From IMG/VR virus record IMGVR_UViG_3300037096_000007, positions 1 through 59,263 of that record: a DNA stretch of 59,263 nt; one strand, given 5' to 3'. This stretch comes from a virus. The position numbers and the translations under genes are program-made. The notes beneath the pieces are model-generated. The model worked only from the letters and a program-made list of their open reading frames with translations. It was not told the origin of the DNA and did no database searches. Below, in pieces: positions 25,830-33,316 of this stretch. The stretch's first letter is position 1; every line of letters begins with the position of its first letter.

Positions 25830-26939
25830 TTAATGGCTGGCGCGGTAGGCGTCGAACTCTGCTCGCTGTTCTTGAATGGCCGCCACTAAGAGTGCCGTTA
25901 GTTCCATGTAGCGAACGCCACGTAACTCGCCATTTGCTCCATAGCCGACGAGGCGTTTATCGACGGCCTCGACTTGGTGAGCGCCAAAACCGGGTTGCTC
26001 TGCTAAGTCGCTACCGGCCGGGCGATTGATCGGGGAGAACCAGAATGGTTTAAGCGCGAGGACTTCATCAAGAGCGCCAGTAATTGGGCCGTGGATGTCC
26101 TTCATTTCCTCTAGGGAGGACAGGCATCCTAGTGTGGCGTCATAGGTGAGTAGCCCTGTACCAGAATTATAACAAACCGTTCCGTTTTGAGCGACGGAGG
26201 TCTGGCCCATCGTACCGACAGCGAGAGTATTAACAATAGAGAGACCGGCAGAAGTAAATGTCGCAAAAGTGGTGCCCCCGCCGGGGCTTTGCATAAAAAT
26301 AGATGAGGCACGTATCCCAATACTATCACCACTAGGTGACCCGCTGCTCGTTGAGTTCACAGCTAAATCCGACCCAGCCGCAGAGCCGCCATACAAATTT
26401 ACGGCAGTAAGGGAAGTTGCCGAGGCCGCGCCAAGCACAGGCGTGACCAGCGTTGGCGAAGTGGAAAACACCAAGTTCGTTGAAGTCGTGCCGGTCGTTC
26501 CAGTCGCAGCTCCCAACGCGGTAGCTACTCCCGTGCCCAACCCCGTCACCGAACCAATAGCCGGCGTAATCGTGGCACTCGTGAGCGCCGTAATTTGTCC
26601 GGCGGCGTTGTAGGTGATGATTGGCGCGACTGTTGCAGAGCCGGTCGGGCCACCAGCCGTAACCACGCCGCCCTGCGGGCACGTTCCGCTCGCCGTGCCA
26701 AATGCAGTACATGGCGCCGGGGTCGCAAGACCGCTGTTCGCAATCGACGCATTGGTGATATGCGAGCCGTTGGTGACGGTAGGATTTGGGTAGGTGCCAC
26801 CGAGATCGCCGCCAGCAGAACCGGACGGAGCTGCACTCCCGCTGAAATTATTATTGATCCCATCGGCTTGTGCGAGCGCCCACGGCCCGACACAGAATAT
26901 TGCTATGGCAAGAATACTGCCTTTATTGATTATCGACAT
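25830..26939 (-). CDS. Tail fibre with signal peptide and C-terminal Peptidase_S74 chaperone domain
   Basis: Start taken at ATG 26939 (369 aa), because the upstream Arg/Cys-rich extension is unlike the rest and a signal peptide starts here (MSIINKGSILAIAIF... WALAQA). The middle is Gly/Ser/Thr/Ala-rich with strand repeats. The last ~95 residues fit the intramolecular chaperone domain of endosialidases and fibres: SLEEMKDI gives the Ser...Lys pair (Ser275, Lys280) used for self-cleavage, then KPFWFSPI, GFGAHQVEAV, GVRYMELTALLVAAIQEQ. The domain drives trimerisation and is then cut off. It overlaps the upstream 129-aa gene by 17 bases. Confidence 0.8.
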   Translation of the reverse strand: MSIINKGSILAIAIFCVGPWALAQADGINNNFSGSAAPSGSAGGDLGGTYPNPTVTNGSHITNASIANSGLATPAPCTAFGTASGTCPQGGVVTAGGPTGSATVAPIITYNAAGQITALTSATITPAIGSVTGLGTGVATALGAATGTTGTTSTNLVFSTSPTLVTPVLGAASATSLTAVNLYGGSAAGSDLAVNSTSSGSPSGDSIGIRASSIFMQSPGGGTTFATFTSAGLSIVNTLAVGTMGQTSVAQNGTVCYNSGTGLLTYDATLGCLSSLEEMKDIHGPITGALDEVLALKPFWFSPINRPAGSDLAEQPGFGAHQVEAVDKRLVGYGANGELRGVRYMELTALLVAAIQEQRAEFDAYRASH

Positions 26940-27312
26940 AAAGCGTGTCTGAGTTTGACGCACATGTCGCCTGAATGGCGTCCGAAGGCACAAACGGCCA
27001 ATATCGCGTATAAGAACCGCCCGGCAGCAACAGCATCGACGTAGCCTTAGTCGCCGTCGCCCCAATATAAATCCAACAGCTATCGGAGGCGTTGTTGTTC
27101 TCAATCGTCAGGGCTTGGCGTTGTGTGCTCGTTCCAAGATTGGACGCTAAGACCGTCTGGAACGTATTGCCCGTGGTGATCGTGACGGAGCTATTTAGCG
27201 TTGATCGATTGACAGCCTGACCAGATACTGGAGTGGCGCCGCCGCCAGCGTTTTGCGCTGAGGCGACGCCATACCCCGCAAGCAATAGAGCGAGCGCAAG
27301 AAATATACGCAT
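26923..27312 (-). CDS. Small exported-type protein, 129 aa
   Basis: Start at ATG 27312; the ATG nine bases upstream is too close to the GGGGA ribosome site. Signal peptide MRIFLALALLLAGYGVASAQ. The mature part has the pattern of small beta-sandwich proteins placed beside fibres in alphaproteobacterial phages (RQALTIENNNASDSCWIYIG, LLPGGSYTRYWPFVPSDAIQ, CASNSDTLYVD). Possibly a fibre-associated or baseplate-like adhesin; function not known. Confidence 0.6.
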   Translation of the reverse strand: MRIFLALALLLAGYGVASAQNAGGGATPVSGQAVNRSTLNSSVTITTGNTFQTVLASNLGTSTQRQALTIENNNASDSCWIYIGATATKATSMLLLPGGSYTRYWPFVPSDAIQATCASNSDTLYVDNQ

Positions 27313-27340
27313 TACCTGCATTCCCCGCGCTCGCTAGCCG

Positions 27341-27511
27341 TTATTTCGCAATCTCAACCGACTTATCCGAATCCATCGGTGGCTTGGTGCCGCCAGGATC
27401 AGCCTTGCCGCCCATCGCGGATGGCTTCTGAGTGCCAGCGCCGCTCTGATTATTCAGGGCCATCGAGGTTCCGCGAATGCCTTTAACATTACCGATTTCA
27501 TTCATTGCCAT
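27341..27511 (-). CDS. 56-aa Gly/Lys/Pro-rich protein
   Basis: Frame of 56 codons starting MAMNEIGNVKGIRGTSMALN, with GGAGAA upstream at good spacing, ending with SDKSVEIAK. Probably disordered. It lies alone between the 129-aa and 478-aa genes. Function unknown. About 127 bases on its upstream side (27512-27638) hold no other gene. Confidence 0.55.
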   Translation of the reverse strand: MAMNEIGNVKGIRGTSMALNNQSGAGTQKPSAMGGKADPGGTKPPMDSDKSVEIAK

Positions 27512-27638
27512 TGTCGTTCTCCGTCATTGAGGAATTGGGGAGGCGGTTCCCAGCTAGGGTGCGGGGAGTGGGGATGGCCGGGAACCGCCTAATCGCTACG
27601 CTGGCTTGGTCAGGGAAGGCGAACGCAGCGATATTCGA

Positions 27639-29075
27639 TCAGAACTCAGCACTTGCCCGGAAATATGCGGTTGTCGTCGAGCCAAGCGTCCACAGAAAGC
27701 CTCCCGTGCCAGCTGCCCCGAAGCCAGCGCTTGACGCACAATCCATGATTGCATTCTGAGTGCTCGCCGCCTGACCGGAGAGCGTGGCGCTCAGGGTAAA
27801 GCCAGTGCAAGCAGCCGTTGACGTGCTGGCCGTGGTCGCGGATGCCGCAAAGCCTGTAGTGGAGCTAATCGTCGGCGCAATCCGCATAGTCACAGGGAAC
27901 TGAATGAGACAGTTCGCAATGCTGCTGGTGCTGATTGAACATTGACCAACGCTATACTGCGTGGTCGCATTGTCGGCGATTTCGTAAAATAACTTCTGCG
28001 CTTCCGCTAAATCCCAATAACCAGGATGGAATTCGTAAGCGGTCGGGCTAGGAGCTACCTCAAGCTGAGCGCCAGTCCAAGCGAAGCCGTCCGTGGTGCC
28101 CGAGCCGGAAGCGGTCGGCGTAAAGCAGATTTGAACGCCCACCTCAGTTGCGGTCGTGGGGATCGTGCCTGTCACCGAATAACGAGTCGGCGTCGTGGTG
28201 ATGACAATCGGAGCCTGATTGACCGCAGTACCAATCCCCGTCCACGCCGGCGTAATAAGAGGCGACGTGGAAGGCGTTTGAATACCCTGATCGCTGCCGG
28301 TGCCGTAAATGACCGACAGCGTGGTCGTGTTGTTGTTATCGGCGGCGAGGCCGGCTAGCGCGGCTTCATAAACGCTCAATGTCACAGTCTTGCCAGCAAG
28401 CGCGGTGCTCGCAACAGCGCTGATTTCCTGCGTTGCGCAAACTGGCTGGGTCAAAGCGCCAGACGTGCGATAAAGCAGGTTGACATTCTGAAATCCGACC
28501 GGGAGCAATGCCGCCGTGGTAACGAGCGATGAACGGCCGGCACCAGATGTCACATTGGTCTGACACGCCCAGCGATCAGCACCATACACAGCCGTCGTGG
28601 TCGTGCCACATGTCACGATGCCAACGCCGCGCTGCTGGATATTCAGCGAGCCATTGTCGAGATAGTTGCGCGGGGTGCCGCTCATGTTGGCGAGCAATGC
28701 GCTGGGAATCGTCCCCGTTTGCATCGGAGCACCACCTTGGGCGGTGGTTATGGTGCTGGCTAGATTGGCGTCAGCCGGGATGGCCTCGTTGCCCGTAATG
28801 ACAGCCGGACCAGCCGGGATGGTCTGGGCGCAAATGGATGATCCGGTGCCCTGCGTAGAGCCGGGAGACACGCCATAAGGCCCCTGCGACGCAGGCAGCG
28901 TCGTGCCGCTTACGGTCGAAGCGCAGTATGAAGGCTGTCCATAAATCGGCAGAGTTGACCACAACCCAGCCGCATCGGCCGAAATCAGCGAAATCTTGGC
29001 AGGCGTGAGGGTCATGCAAGCAACCGCAACGGCAGAAAGGCCAGCGGCAATCAAACCCATGCGAGTTCGATTCAT
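27639..29075 (-). CDS. Tail/fibre protein with carbohydrate-binding-like region, 478 aa, N-terminal leader
   Basis: AAGGAGAAT lies before ATG 29075. The N-terminus MNRTRMGLIAAGLSAVAVAC is a leader, possibly of lipoprotein type because a Cys follows AVA at position 20. Residues ~135-170 (NYLDNGSLNIQQRG, VYGADRWAC) and ~345-370 (YEFHPGYWDLAEAQKLFYEI) follow a pattern seen in phage structural proteins with a jelly-roll carbohydrate-binding domain: 'NG.F...QRG... .DRW' and 'E..LAEAQ.YY'. No catalytic motif visible. Sits upstream of terminase, far from the other fibres. Confidence 0.65.
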   Translation of the reverse strand: MNRTRMGLIAAGLSAVAVACMTLTPAKISLISADAAGLWSTLPIYGQPSYCASTVSGTTLPASQGPYGVSPGSTQGTGSSICAQTIPAGPAVITGNEAIPADANLASTITTAQGGAPMQTGTIPSALLANMSGTPRNYLDNGSLNIQQRGVGIVTCGTTTTAVYGADRWACQTNVTSGAGRSSLVTTAALLPVGFQNVNLLYRTSGALTQPVCATQEISAVASTALAGKTVTLSVYEAALAGLAADNNNTTTLSVIYGTGSDQGIQTPSTSPLITPAWTGIGTAVNQAPIVITTTPTRYSVTGTIPTTATEVGVQICFTPTASGSGTTDGFAWTGAQLEVAPSPTAYEFHPGYWDLAEAQKLFYEIADNATTQYSVGQCSISTSSIANCLIQFPVTMRIAPTISSTTGFAASATTASTSTAACTGFTLSATLSGQAASTQNAIMDCASSAGFGAAGTGGFLWTLGSTTTAYFRASAEF

Positions 29076-29167
29076 CGGGATTCTCCTTGATGAGTTGCCG
29101 GTGGGCCGGCGGTGACGTAGGTGGATTTCGGCTACCCGCCGTGGGCCGTCCCGCCACTTTTCAGTTG

Positions 29168-29182
29168 CGTAATCGTATTACG
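29168..29182. promoter_or_regulatory. Inverted repeat upstream of the 478-aa gene
   Basis: CGTAAT-CGT-ATTACG is a perfect 6-bp inverted repeat in the 140-base gap 29076-29215. It is short; it may be a protein site or nothing. A GGAG-like stretch and a Gly/Cys-rich GC segment occupy the rest of the gap; I see no gene there. Confidence 0.3.
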
Positions 29183-29215
29183 GGGGAGTAACGTTGGCGG
29201 AATACGGCTTCCAAT

Positions 29216-29425
29216 TCAGCGCGGATGTTCATCGGGAAGCTTAATTCTGATTTGAGCGCCGACCTTGGCGTTGCTCCAGTCCGCATTCCACCATGGCCAA
29301 GTCTGGCGTGCATAATACAGCGCCGTCTCGTTCAAATCGCGCATCGACCGCTGATGTTGATAGCTTCGCGGTGTTGTCGGCTGCGGCGGAATATCCCAAA
29401 CCCATAAAGCGGATTGTTCCATCAC
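29216..29425 (-). CDS. 69-aa Trp-rich protein
   Basis: Contains many aromatic residues (SALWVWDIPPQP, YYARQTWPWWNADW). Starts within the last bases of the upstream gene (4-base overlap), so it is coupled. Function unknown; small Trp-rich proteins near TerS genes have no established role. Confidence 0.55.
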   Translation of the reverse strand: MMEQSALWVWDIPPQPTTPRSYQHQRSMRDLNETALYYARQTWPWWNADWSNAKVGAQIRIKLPDEHPR

Positions 29426-29637
29426 GCTTCATTCCTTCGCTTCCGCACAATCCTGAAACCAGCAATATCAATCGCAGCCATGATTTGCTCAAACGTCGCT
29501 GGCTTGCCCCATTGATCGCCTGCGGTTTCGATTGCGTCCTTTAGGCGTCGGCGATGGATTTCCTTTGCCCATTTGCCGCATTGACGAACACGCAAGCGCA
29601 ACACGCCGAGCATCGCTTCATCGATTAGCTCGCTCAC
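29422..29637 (-). CDS. 71-aa helical basic protein
   Basis: Helical, with repeated basic residues (VLRLRVRQCGKWAKEIHRRR) and a C-terminal RIVRKRRNEA tail. Overlaps both neighbours by 4 bases. Could bind nucleic acid; unrecognised. Confidence 0.55.
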   Translation of the reverse strand: MSELIDEAMLGVLRLRVRQCGKWAKEIHRRRLKDAIETAGDQWGKPATFEQIMAAIDIAGFRIVRKRRNEA

Positions 29638-29960
29638 GGCACCTTCCCCGCATTCTTAGCCATGAATACCTCTAGCGCCCTAGCGCGCTGTTCATCCGTT
29701 GGCTCGCCCATTCGTATCGGGTCTTGCGTGTCGTCGCCGACGAGGGCTTGGGGAACCTTGCCATCCATGCGGTCGAATATCTCTCGCATTACCGGACCGT
29801 CGCCGCCTATTGCCTTTTGAACCATCGCCTCGGCGACCTGCCGAAATCGCTTGATCTTCTTGCCCTCGATTATATCGTCCCGATGCAATTCGATCATCAA
29901 GGCATCGCGCATTATCTTGTCGGGCTTGCCACCTTTTGAGGGCGTTTTTCGTGCGGCCAT
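29634..29960 (-). CDS. Terminase small subunit-like protein (DUF5681-like), 108 aa
   Basis: Pattern of small phage proteins of the DUF5681/TerS-like group: basic start (ARKTPSKGGKPDKIMRDALM), helical centre (RFRQVAEAMVQKAIGGDGPV) and the typical 'MREIFDRMDGKVPQ' stretch, followed by an acidic end. Such proteins are usually the first gene of the packaging block and recognise the packaging site. Unusually for this class, terL is not adjacent but about 4 kb downstream. Confidence 0.65.
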   Translation of the reverse strand: MAARKTPSKGGKPDKIMRDALMIELHRDDIIEGKKIKRFRQVAEAMVQKAIGGDGPVMREIFDRMDGKVPQALVGDDTQDPIRMGEPTDEQRARALEVFMAKNAGKVP

Positions 29961-29972
29961 AGGCTTTAGCTT

Positions 29973-30140
29973 CTAACCCGTTGTCTTTACAGGTCTTTCC
30001 TCGTCATAAGACCGCTGCGCAGCCGCCATAATGCAATCCGCTCGCTCACATGGCGCTGTTACCATTTCATCGCAGGCGAAACATGGGACGGCGATGCCAA
30101 ACCGGCGAGGCTCAGGAATGGTTTTTAGCTTTTGGCTCAT
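29973..30140 (-). CDS. 55-aa Cys-containing protein
   Basis: Start at ATG 30140, which overlaps the stop of the preceding gene (ATGA). Contains VPCFACDEMVTAPCERADC, five Cys in a pattern compatible with zinc binding (CxxC...CxxxxC). Function unknown. Confidence 0.5.
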   Translation of the reverse strand: MSQKLKTIPEPRRFGIAVPCFACDEMVTAPCERADCIMAAAQRSYDEERPVKTTG

Positions 30141-30319
30141 TGCAAAGCCTTCGGAGCCGGATTGCATAAAATGCTGATATCCTCGGAACCGCAGCGATCA
30201 CAGCGGAATGTGTCGCCCCCGACGCAATCGCCTGCAATGCCGAGCCAGATGCAGGCGTTACATACCACGGCGCGCTGTAACGGATCGGGAAGTCTAACCT
30301 CGCGCTCCTGCAAACTCAT
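30137..30319 (-). CDS. Zinc-ribbon-like protein, 60 aa
   Basis: Start at ATG 30319, overlapping the stop of the HNH gene. Two CxxC pairs (VVCNAC and FRCDRC) spaced by ~18 residues indicate a zinc ribbon. Translationally coupled on both sides. Role unknown, likely nucleic-acid or protein contact. Confidence 0.55.
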   Translation of the reverse strand: MSLQEREVRLPDPLQRAVVCNACIWLGIAGDCVGGDTFRCDRCGSEDISILCNPAPKALQ

Positions 30320-30780
30320 CGCCGCACCCATCCATGGTTGAATGTCTTTTTCCAGCCACTTGCGCGCGAACCTGGTAATGGGTTGCGCGTTGTTTTGGCT
30401 CGGATGCGTTTGTCTTGGATGCGTTTGGATTTTGCGATAACACCTTGATCTATCGCGGTTTTTGGCTTATCACATGCGGGGCATAATACTTGGCAGTTGT
30501 CCAGCGCATTATCGCCGCCGATCCAATCTGGAATACGATGATCGTAGGTGAATTTAGCCCCCAACGGGGCATTGCAGCGGATAAACATCACGCGTTCGCC
30601 ATTGGCTGCAATAATCTGGCCTTCACACCAGCCACCGCATCGCTCCCAAGCGGCGCGTTTCGTGGCTCGGCTGAATTCCTTGCGTGGGGTTTTTGCTCGC
30701 CTACCGGACCCGACCTCGCTCGATTTTTGAGCGGATAGGTCAGGTTGCAAATTCGTCGTTAGCATATCTCGCGGGACCAT
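30316..30780 (-). CDS. HNH endonuclease, 154 aa
   Basis: The core FTYDHRIPDWIGGDNALDNC then QVLCPACDKPKTA is the HNH beta-beta-alpha-metal fold with the Asp-His pair, the Asn and a CxxC zinc pair; an upstream WCEG..C pair may complete the zinc site. The C-terminus is basic. HNH proteins located just upstream of terminase genes are often needed for cos or pac cutting with TerL. Start uncertain: ATG 30780 lacks a good ribosome site and an in-frame ATG occurs five codons later. Confidence 0.75.
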   Translation of the reverse strand: MVPRDMLTTNLQPDLSAQKSSEVGSGRRAKTPRKEFSRATKRAAWERCGGWCEGQIIAANGERVMFIRCNAPLGAKFTYDHRIPDWIGGDNALDNCQVLCPACDKPKTAIDQGVIAKSKRIQDKRIRAKTTRNPLPGSRASGWKKTFNHGWVRR

Positions 30781-30941
30781 GCAAGCGGCTTTCTAGGGAT
30801 AGTGGCCGCCCCGCCTCGCGGGTACGCGACGGAGCGGCCTGTCGTGGGAGGAGACACAGATTTATCCAAGGGTTTTGGAAAAACCTTCGTTTCGGGAGAA
30901 CCTCATAAATCCCGCCGTTTGATGCGCTGGCGGTTTGGCGC

Positions 30942-30965
30942 TTAATAGCGGGTTTCCGCTATTAA
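30942..30965. terminator. Perfect 10-bp inverted repeat between HTH and HNH genes
   Basis: TTAATAGCGG-GTTT-CCGCTATTAA forms a stable stem with a 4-base loop in the 200-base gap 30781-30980. There is no U-run on either side, so it could equally be an attenuator, an mRNA processing site or a protein operator. The rest of the gap carries no supported gene. Confidence 0.4.
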
Positions 30966-30980
30966 CTGGCTGCTGGTGCA

Positions 30981-31250
30981 TCAGAGTTCAAAATTTGATT
31001 TGTAGAACCGACTTTCCTTGTCGATCTTCTTGCGAACTGTCCGAGGCTTCGTTTGGTGTCTGACTGGCGTTTCGCAGCGGAGCAATGCGTAGCGAATGTT
31101 GATGGTGCGCGTGGCGCATTTGAGTTCGCGCGCTACATCCCTAGCGGGACGATCCGCGTAAAAAGCGTTCCGAACGAGATCACATTCAGCTTCCGTGAAA
31201 CGCTGCCCATGTGAGCGCGGCTTGTCCCAATCGTCAGGGTCTCTAGGCAT
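30981..31250 (-). CDS. Helix-turn-helix protein, 89 aa
   Basis: GGGGAAC precedes ATG 31250. Residues ~17-60 (RFTEAECDLVRNAFYADRPA, RDVARELKCATRTINIRYAL) form an HTH of the Myb/SANT or GcrA-like type, followed by a basic tail. Immediately downstream of the GcrA-like gene, with which it may share ancestry or a regulatory task. Targets unknown. Confidence 0.6.
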   Translation of the reverse strand: MPRDPDDWDKPRSHGQRFTEAECDLVRNAFYADRPARDVARELKCATRTINIRYALLRCETPVRHQTKPRTVRKKIDKESRFYKSNFEL

Positions 31251-31280
31251 CTTCTGTTCCCCTCGTCGTCCGCCATTAAC

Positions 31281-31679
31281 TCAGTAATTATGCGTTATCC
31301 GGTGATGGTGCCCGCAATAGCTCGACCTGTCCTGTTTTGGATCGCCGCAGAATAGCGCCTTGGAACCGCCCTCATTGACCACAAACCGGCAATGGCCGTT
31401 CTTTAGCTCTAGGAACGTCACTGGCGAGAGTGACGGGATAAGGGCTCCCGGAGGGCTGACCACACGCCTAAGGCGCTTGGTGGCCATGGCTGGCCGATTA
31501 TGAAGCTTCTCAGGATGCTGGCTATTTCCACGCAAGCCGAGACGATGAATTCGCCCCATGACCGCATTGCGGGTCCGGTTGCGGACTTCGGCGAAATGCA
31601 GCGCGGCAATACTGCCGGCCGACAATCCTTCGGCGACAAAGCCAGCGAGCGCCCTATCTTCTTCCGGTAGCCATTCCAT
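31281..31679 (-). CDS. GcrA-like cell-cycle regulator homologue, 132 aa
   Basis: Start at ATG 31679, with GAGG 7 bases upstream. N-terminus MEWLPEEDRALAGFVAEGLS followed by IAALHFAEVRNRTRNAVMGR and IHRLGL is the GcrA N-terminal DNA-binding pattern ('W..E....L..L...G.S...IA....  TRNAVIGK.HRLGL'). The C-terminal end (VTFLELKNGHCRFVVNEG, ALFCGDPKQDRSSYCGHHH) matches the GcrA sigma-70-contacting domain. In Alphaproteobacteria GcrA activates promoters with CcrM-methylated GANTC sites via sigma-70. It is the first gene of the leftward late block and divergent from 31809. Confidence 0.8.
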   Translation of the reverse strand: MEWLPEEDRALAGFVAEGLSAGSIAALHFAEVRNRTRNAVMGRIHRLGLRGNSQHPEKLHNRPAMATKRLRRVVSPPGALIPSLSPVTFLELKNGHCRFVVNEGGSKALFCGDPKQDRSSYCGHHHRITHNY

Positions 31680-31737
31680 AATCGCGCCTCGTTCGGGGAT
31701 GATTTGCCTGTTCGGTTTTCCCGTCAAGGAAAATATA

Positions 31738-31760
31738 TTGTAATCTGTGCTTGATTACAA
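31738..31760. promoter_or_regulatory. Operator-like inverted repeat in divergent intergenic region
   Basis: TTGTAATC-TGTGCTT-GATTACAA, perfect 8-bp arms, lies between the GcrA-like gene (leftward from 31679) and the plus-strand gene at 31809. AT-rich sequence (AAAATATATTG) abuts the left arm and could be a -10 region. Likely binding site of a dimeric regulator controlling one or both directions. Confidence 0.5.
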
Positions 31761-31808
31761 GTTTGGGCTGTGTCATTATCCACAACGTCGAAACAAGGAG
31801 GCGCAGCC

Positions 31809-32204
31809 ATGAACGAAATCACATTCGAGTTTGACGAACTCGCATTGATCGTCGAAGGCGGCTTTGAAGCCGCGCTGATCGCAGGCAATGCCACGATCCG
31901 ATTTGAGAACGATGGCGAGTGGTCAATTCAAAGTATCGCCCTTGACGGCCATCGGAAACGATCATGGGAGGAACGCGAAAGGCTTGCCGCGAGTTCGGCG
32001 CCATATGTCCCTCGACTATTCGAGCGCAAGCCGGTCCATCTTTGCAAAGATAGCAATCCGTGGCTCTACGGCGCAATCGTCGATAGGCTGGAACATCATC
32101 ACGCGGACGATATCGCCTACGCAATCGGCGAGGCTAAGGTTGATGCTCGCGACGAATACCGCGCGCAACTCGGCAAGGATCGCGCGAGAGGTCTTGAGCG
32201 ATGA
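31809..32204 (+). CDS. Unrecognised protein, 131 aa
   Basis: Start at ATG 31809, with a strong AAGGAGG 7 bases upstream. N-terminal strands (NEITFEFDELALIVEGGFEA, ATIRFENDGEWSIQSIALDG) then a helical acidic C-terminus. First gene of a short rightward operon; its stop overlaps the next start. Function unknown. Confidence 0.65.
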   Translation: MNEITFEFDELALIVEGGFEAALIAGNATIRFENDGEWSIQSIALDGHRKRSWEERERLAASSAPYVPRLFERKPVHLCKDSNPWLYGAIVDRLEHHHADDIAYAIGEAKVDARDEYRAQLGKDRARGLER

Positions 32205-32332
32205 CGATGCCACACTACACCTTTACCTGCACTGGGCGTGAGGCCATCGGGATTGCAGTGCTAATATTTCTTTGTGGATTTATGGTGGGCACATTGCTGG
32301 TAGGCACCTTGATTGAAATACCAAAGGTATAG
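32201..32332 (+). CDS. 43-aa single-span membrane protein (MPHYTFTCTG family)
   Basis: Begins MTM then PHYTFTCTGREAIGIAVLIF, with a hydrophobic span to about residue 38. Overlaps the upstream stop (ATGA). The MPHYTFTCTG N-terminus and following membrane segment recur in another tiny gene at 50484-50591, with many synonymous base differences. The true start may be the second ATG at 32207. Function unknown. Confidence 0.6.
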   Translation: MTMPHYTFTCTGREAIGIAVLIFLCGFMVGTLLVGTLIEIPKV

Positions 32333-32342
32333 GAATGGGGAC

Positions 32343-32621
32343 ATGACAACAGAGCAAAATCGCCGCTACAATCCGCAGGAACATGCCTACCTGATCCGGT
32401 CACGCCTCGACGCAGCGATTGAGCAATTCAACGCGGGCACGATCTCTGAGGATGTTTTCAAGGCCACGCTTTACGCGCTCGGCTTTCGCGGCGCCAACCT
32501 AGCCTGCGAATTCCGCTATCGCGATGAGGAACGCCACGCTATGCGGGAGCGACAAAAGGCGCGGGCGCAAGCCGCGAAAGCTGTACCGGCTGGCGATGTT
32601 GGCGACCAAGGAAACTCATAA
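32343..32621 (+). CDS. Unrecognised helical protein, 92 aa
   Basis: GGGGA precedes ATG 32343. Helical and charged (NRRYNPQEHAYLIRSRLDAA, FRYRDEERHAMRERQKARA). Its last 83 bases overlap, on the opposite strand, the end of the NusG-like gene (32539-33045), so the two convergent transcripts share antisense sequence. Function unknown. Confidence 0.55.
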   Translation: MTTEQNRRYNPQEHAYLIRSRLDAAIEQFNAGTISEDVFKATLYALGFRGANLACEFRYRDEERHAMRERQKARAQAAKAVPAGDVGDQGNS

Positions 32622-33045
32622 ACACCATAGCGCGGCGATGATCGAGCGGCTCATCAAATATCAATTGCAGCGGATGGCCCTTCATTGTCACCATATCGCC
32701 TTTCTTGAATTTGCATTGGATGCGCGGCGGGAGCCTTACGAGGCCATCAACCTCGCGCTCTTTGATGCCGTCAATAATCCAATCGGATACCCATTGCGGG
32801 CGCTCGCCTGAATGCAGCACGGTTCTCATACCGTAAGTCGAGAAGATGGCTCTCCACCGCTCGTTATCCGCATCAATGCGGATGAAAATATATCCTGGAA
32901 GGAATGCTTTTATTCGCGGTCGGCTTGACCACGATCCTGAAATGCAAAGCGGCAAATAATTCTCAAATCCCTGGTTTTCCAATTCGCGTTTGACGAAACT
33001 CTCTTTCCCCTGATGCGGACAGCCGACGGCCCAACGCTTACCCAT
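32539..33045 (-). CDS. NusG/RfaH-family transcription factor, 168 aa
   Basis: N-terminal NGN domain: GKRWAVGCPHQGKESFVKRE, LENQGFENYLPLC, then RIKAFLPGYIFIRIDADNER and WRAIFSTYGMRTVLHSGERP, the RfaH/NusG core. C-terminal KOW-like part (FKKGDMVTMKGHP, RRAMVFMSFLGRQ). NusG binds RNA polymerase and suppresses pausing; specialised paralogues act as operon-specific antiterminators. A phage paralogue could replace host NusG to allow long late transcripts here. Convergent overlap with 32343-32621. Confidence 0.8.
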   Translation of the reverse strand: MGKRWAVGCPHQGKESFVKRELENQGFENYLPLCISGSWSSRPRIKAFLPGYIFIRIDADNERWRAIFSTYGMRTVLHSGERPQWVSDWIIDGIKEREVDGLVRLPPRIQCKFKKGDMVTMKGHPLQLIFDEPLDHRRAMVFMSFLGRQHRQPVQLSRLAPAPFVAPA

Positions 33046-33085
33046 TCAATCCTCCATGGTTTCCAGAATCAATTTGATTTTCGAT

Positions 33086-33316
33086 TCATGGCTTGCCTAT
33101 TCGCCACGTCTGAGGAATTCCGGGGAATAAACCGTCGTGGCAACTAACCACATCGCCATCCGCGATTACCTTTTTCGCTATTTCCTCCTCAACCTCTCTC
33201 CCCGGAACCGTAAACCATCTTTTGCCAGACGGCGTATGCATCTGCATTAGCGACGCGCCCATGCGCATCCGATCTTTGACGCGAGACACAGCGACCCTTG
33301 TGCTACCTTTGAGCAT
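33086..33316 (-). CDS. Unrecognised protein, 76 aa
   Basis: Start taken at ATG 33316, which overlaps the end of the IbrA-like gene by 14 bases. Contains TPSGKRWFTVPGREVEEEIA and VISCHDG-like VVSCHDGLFPGIPQTW; compact, mixed strand/helix. No family recognised. Cotranscribed with the ibrA/ibrB-like genes. Confidence 0.5.
   Translation of the reverse strand: MLKGSTRVAVSRVKDRMRMGASLMQMHTPSGKRWFTVPGREVEEEIAKKVIADGDVVSCHDGLFPGIPQTWRIGKP

Noticed and set aside
30942-30965. Classical rho-independent terminator
   Set aside because: The stem is perfect but lacks a U-run on either strand, so it is reported only as a hairpin with low confidence as a terminator.
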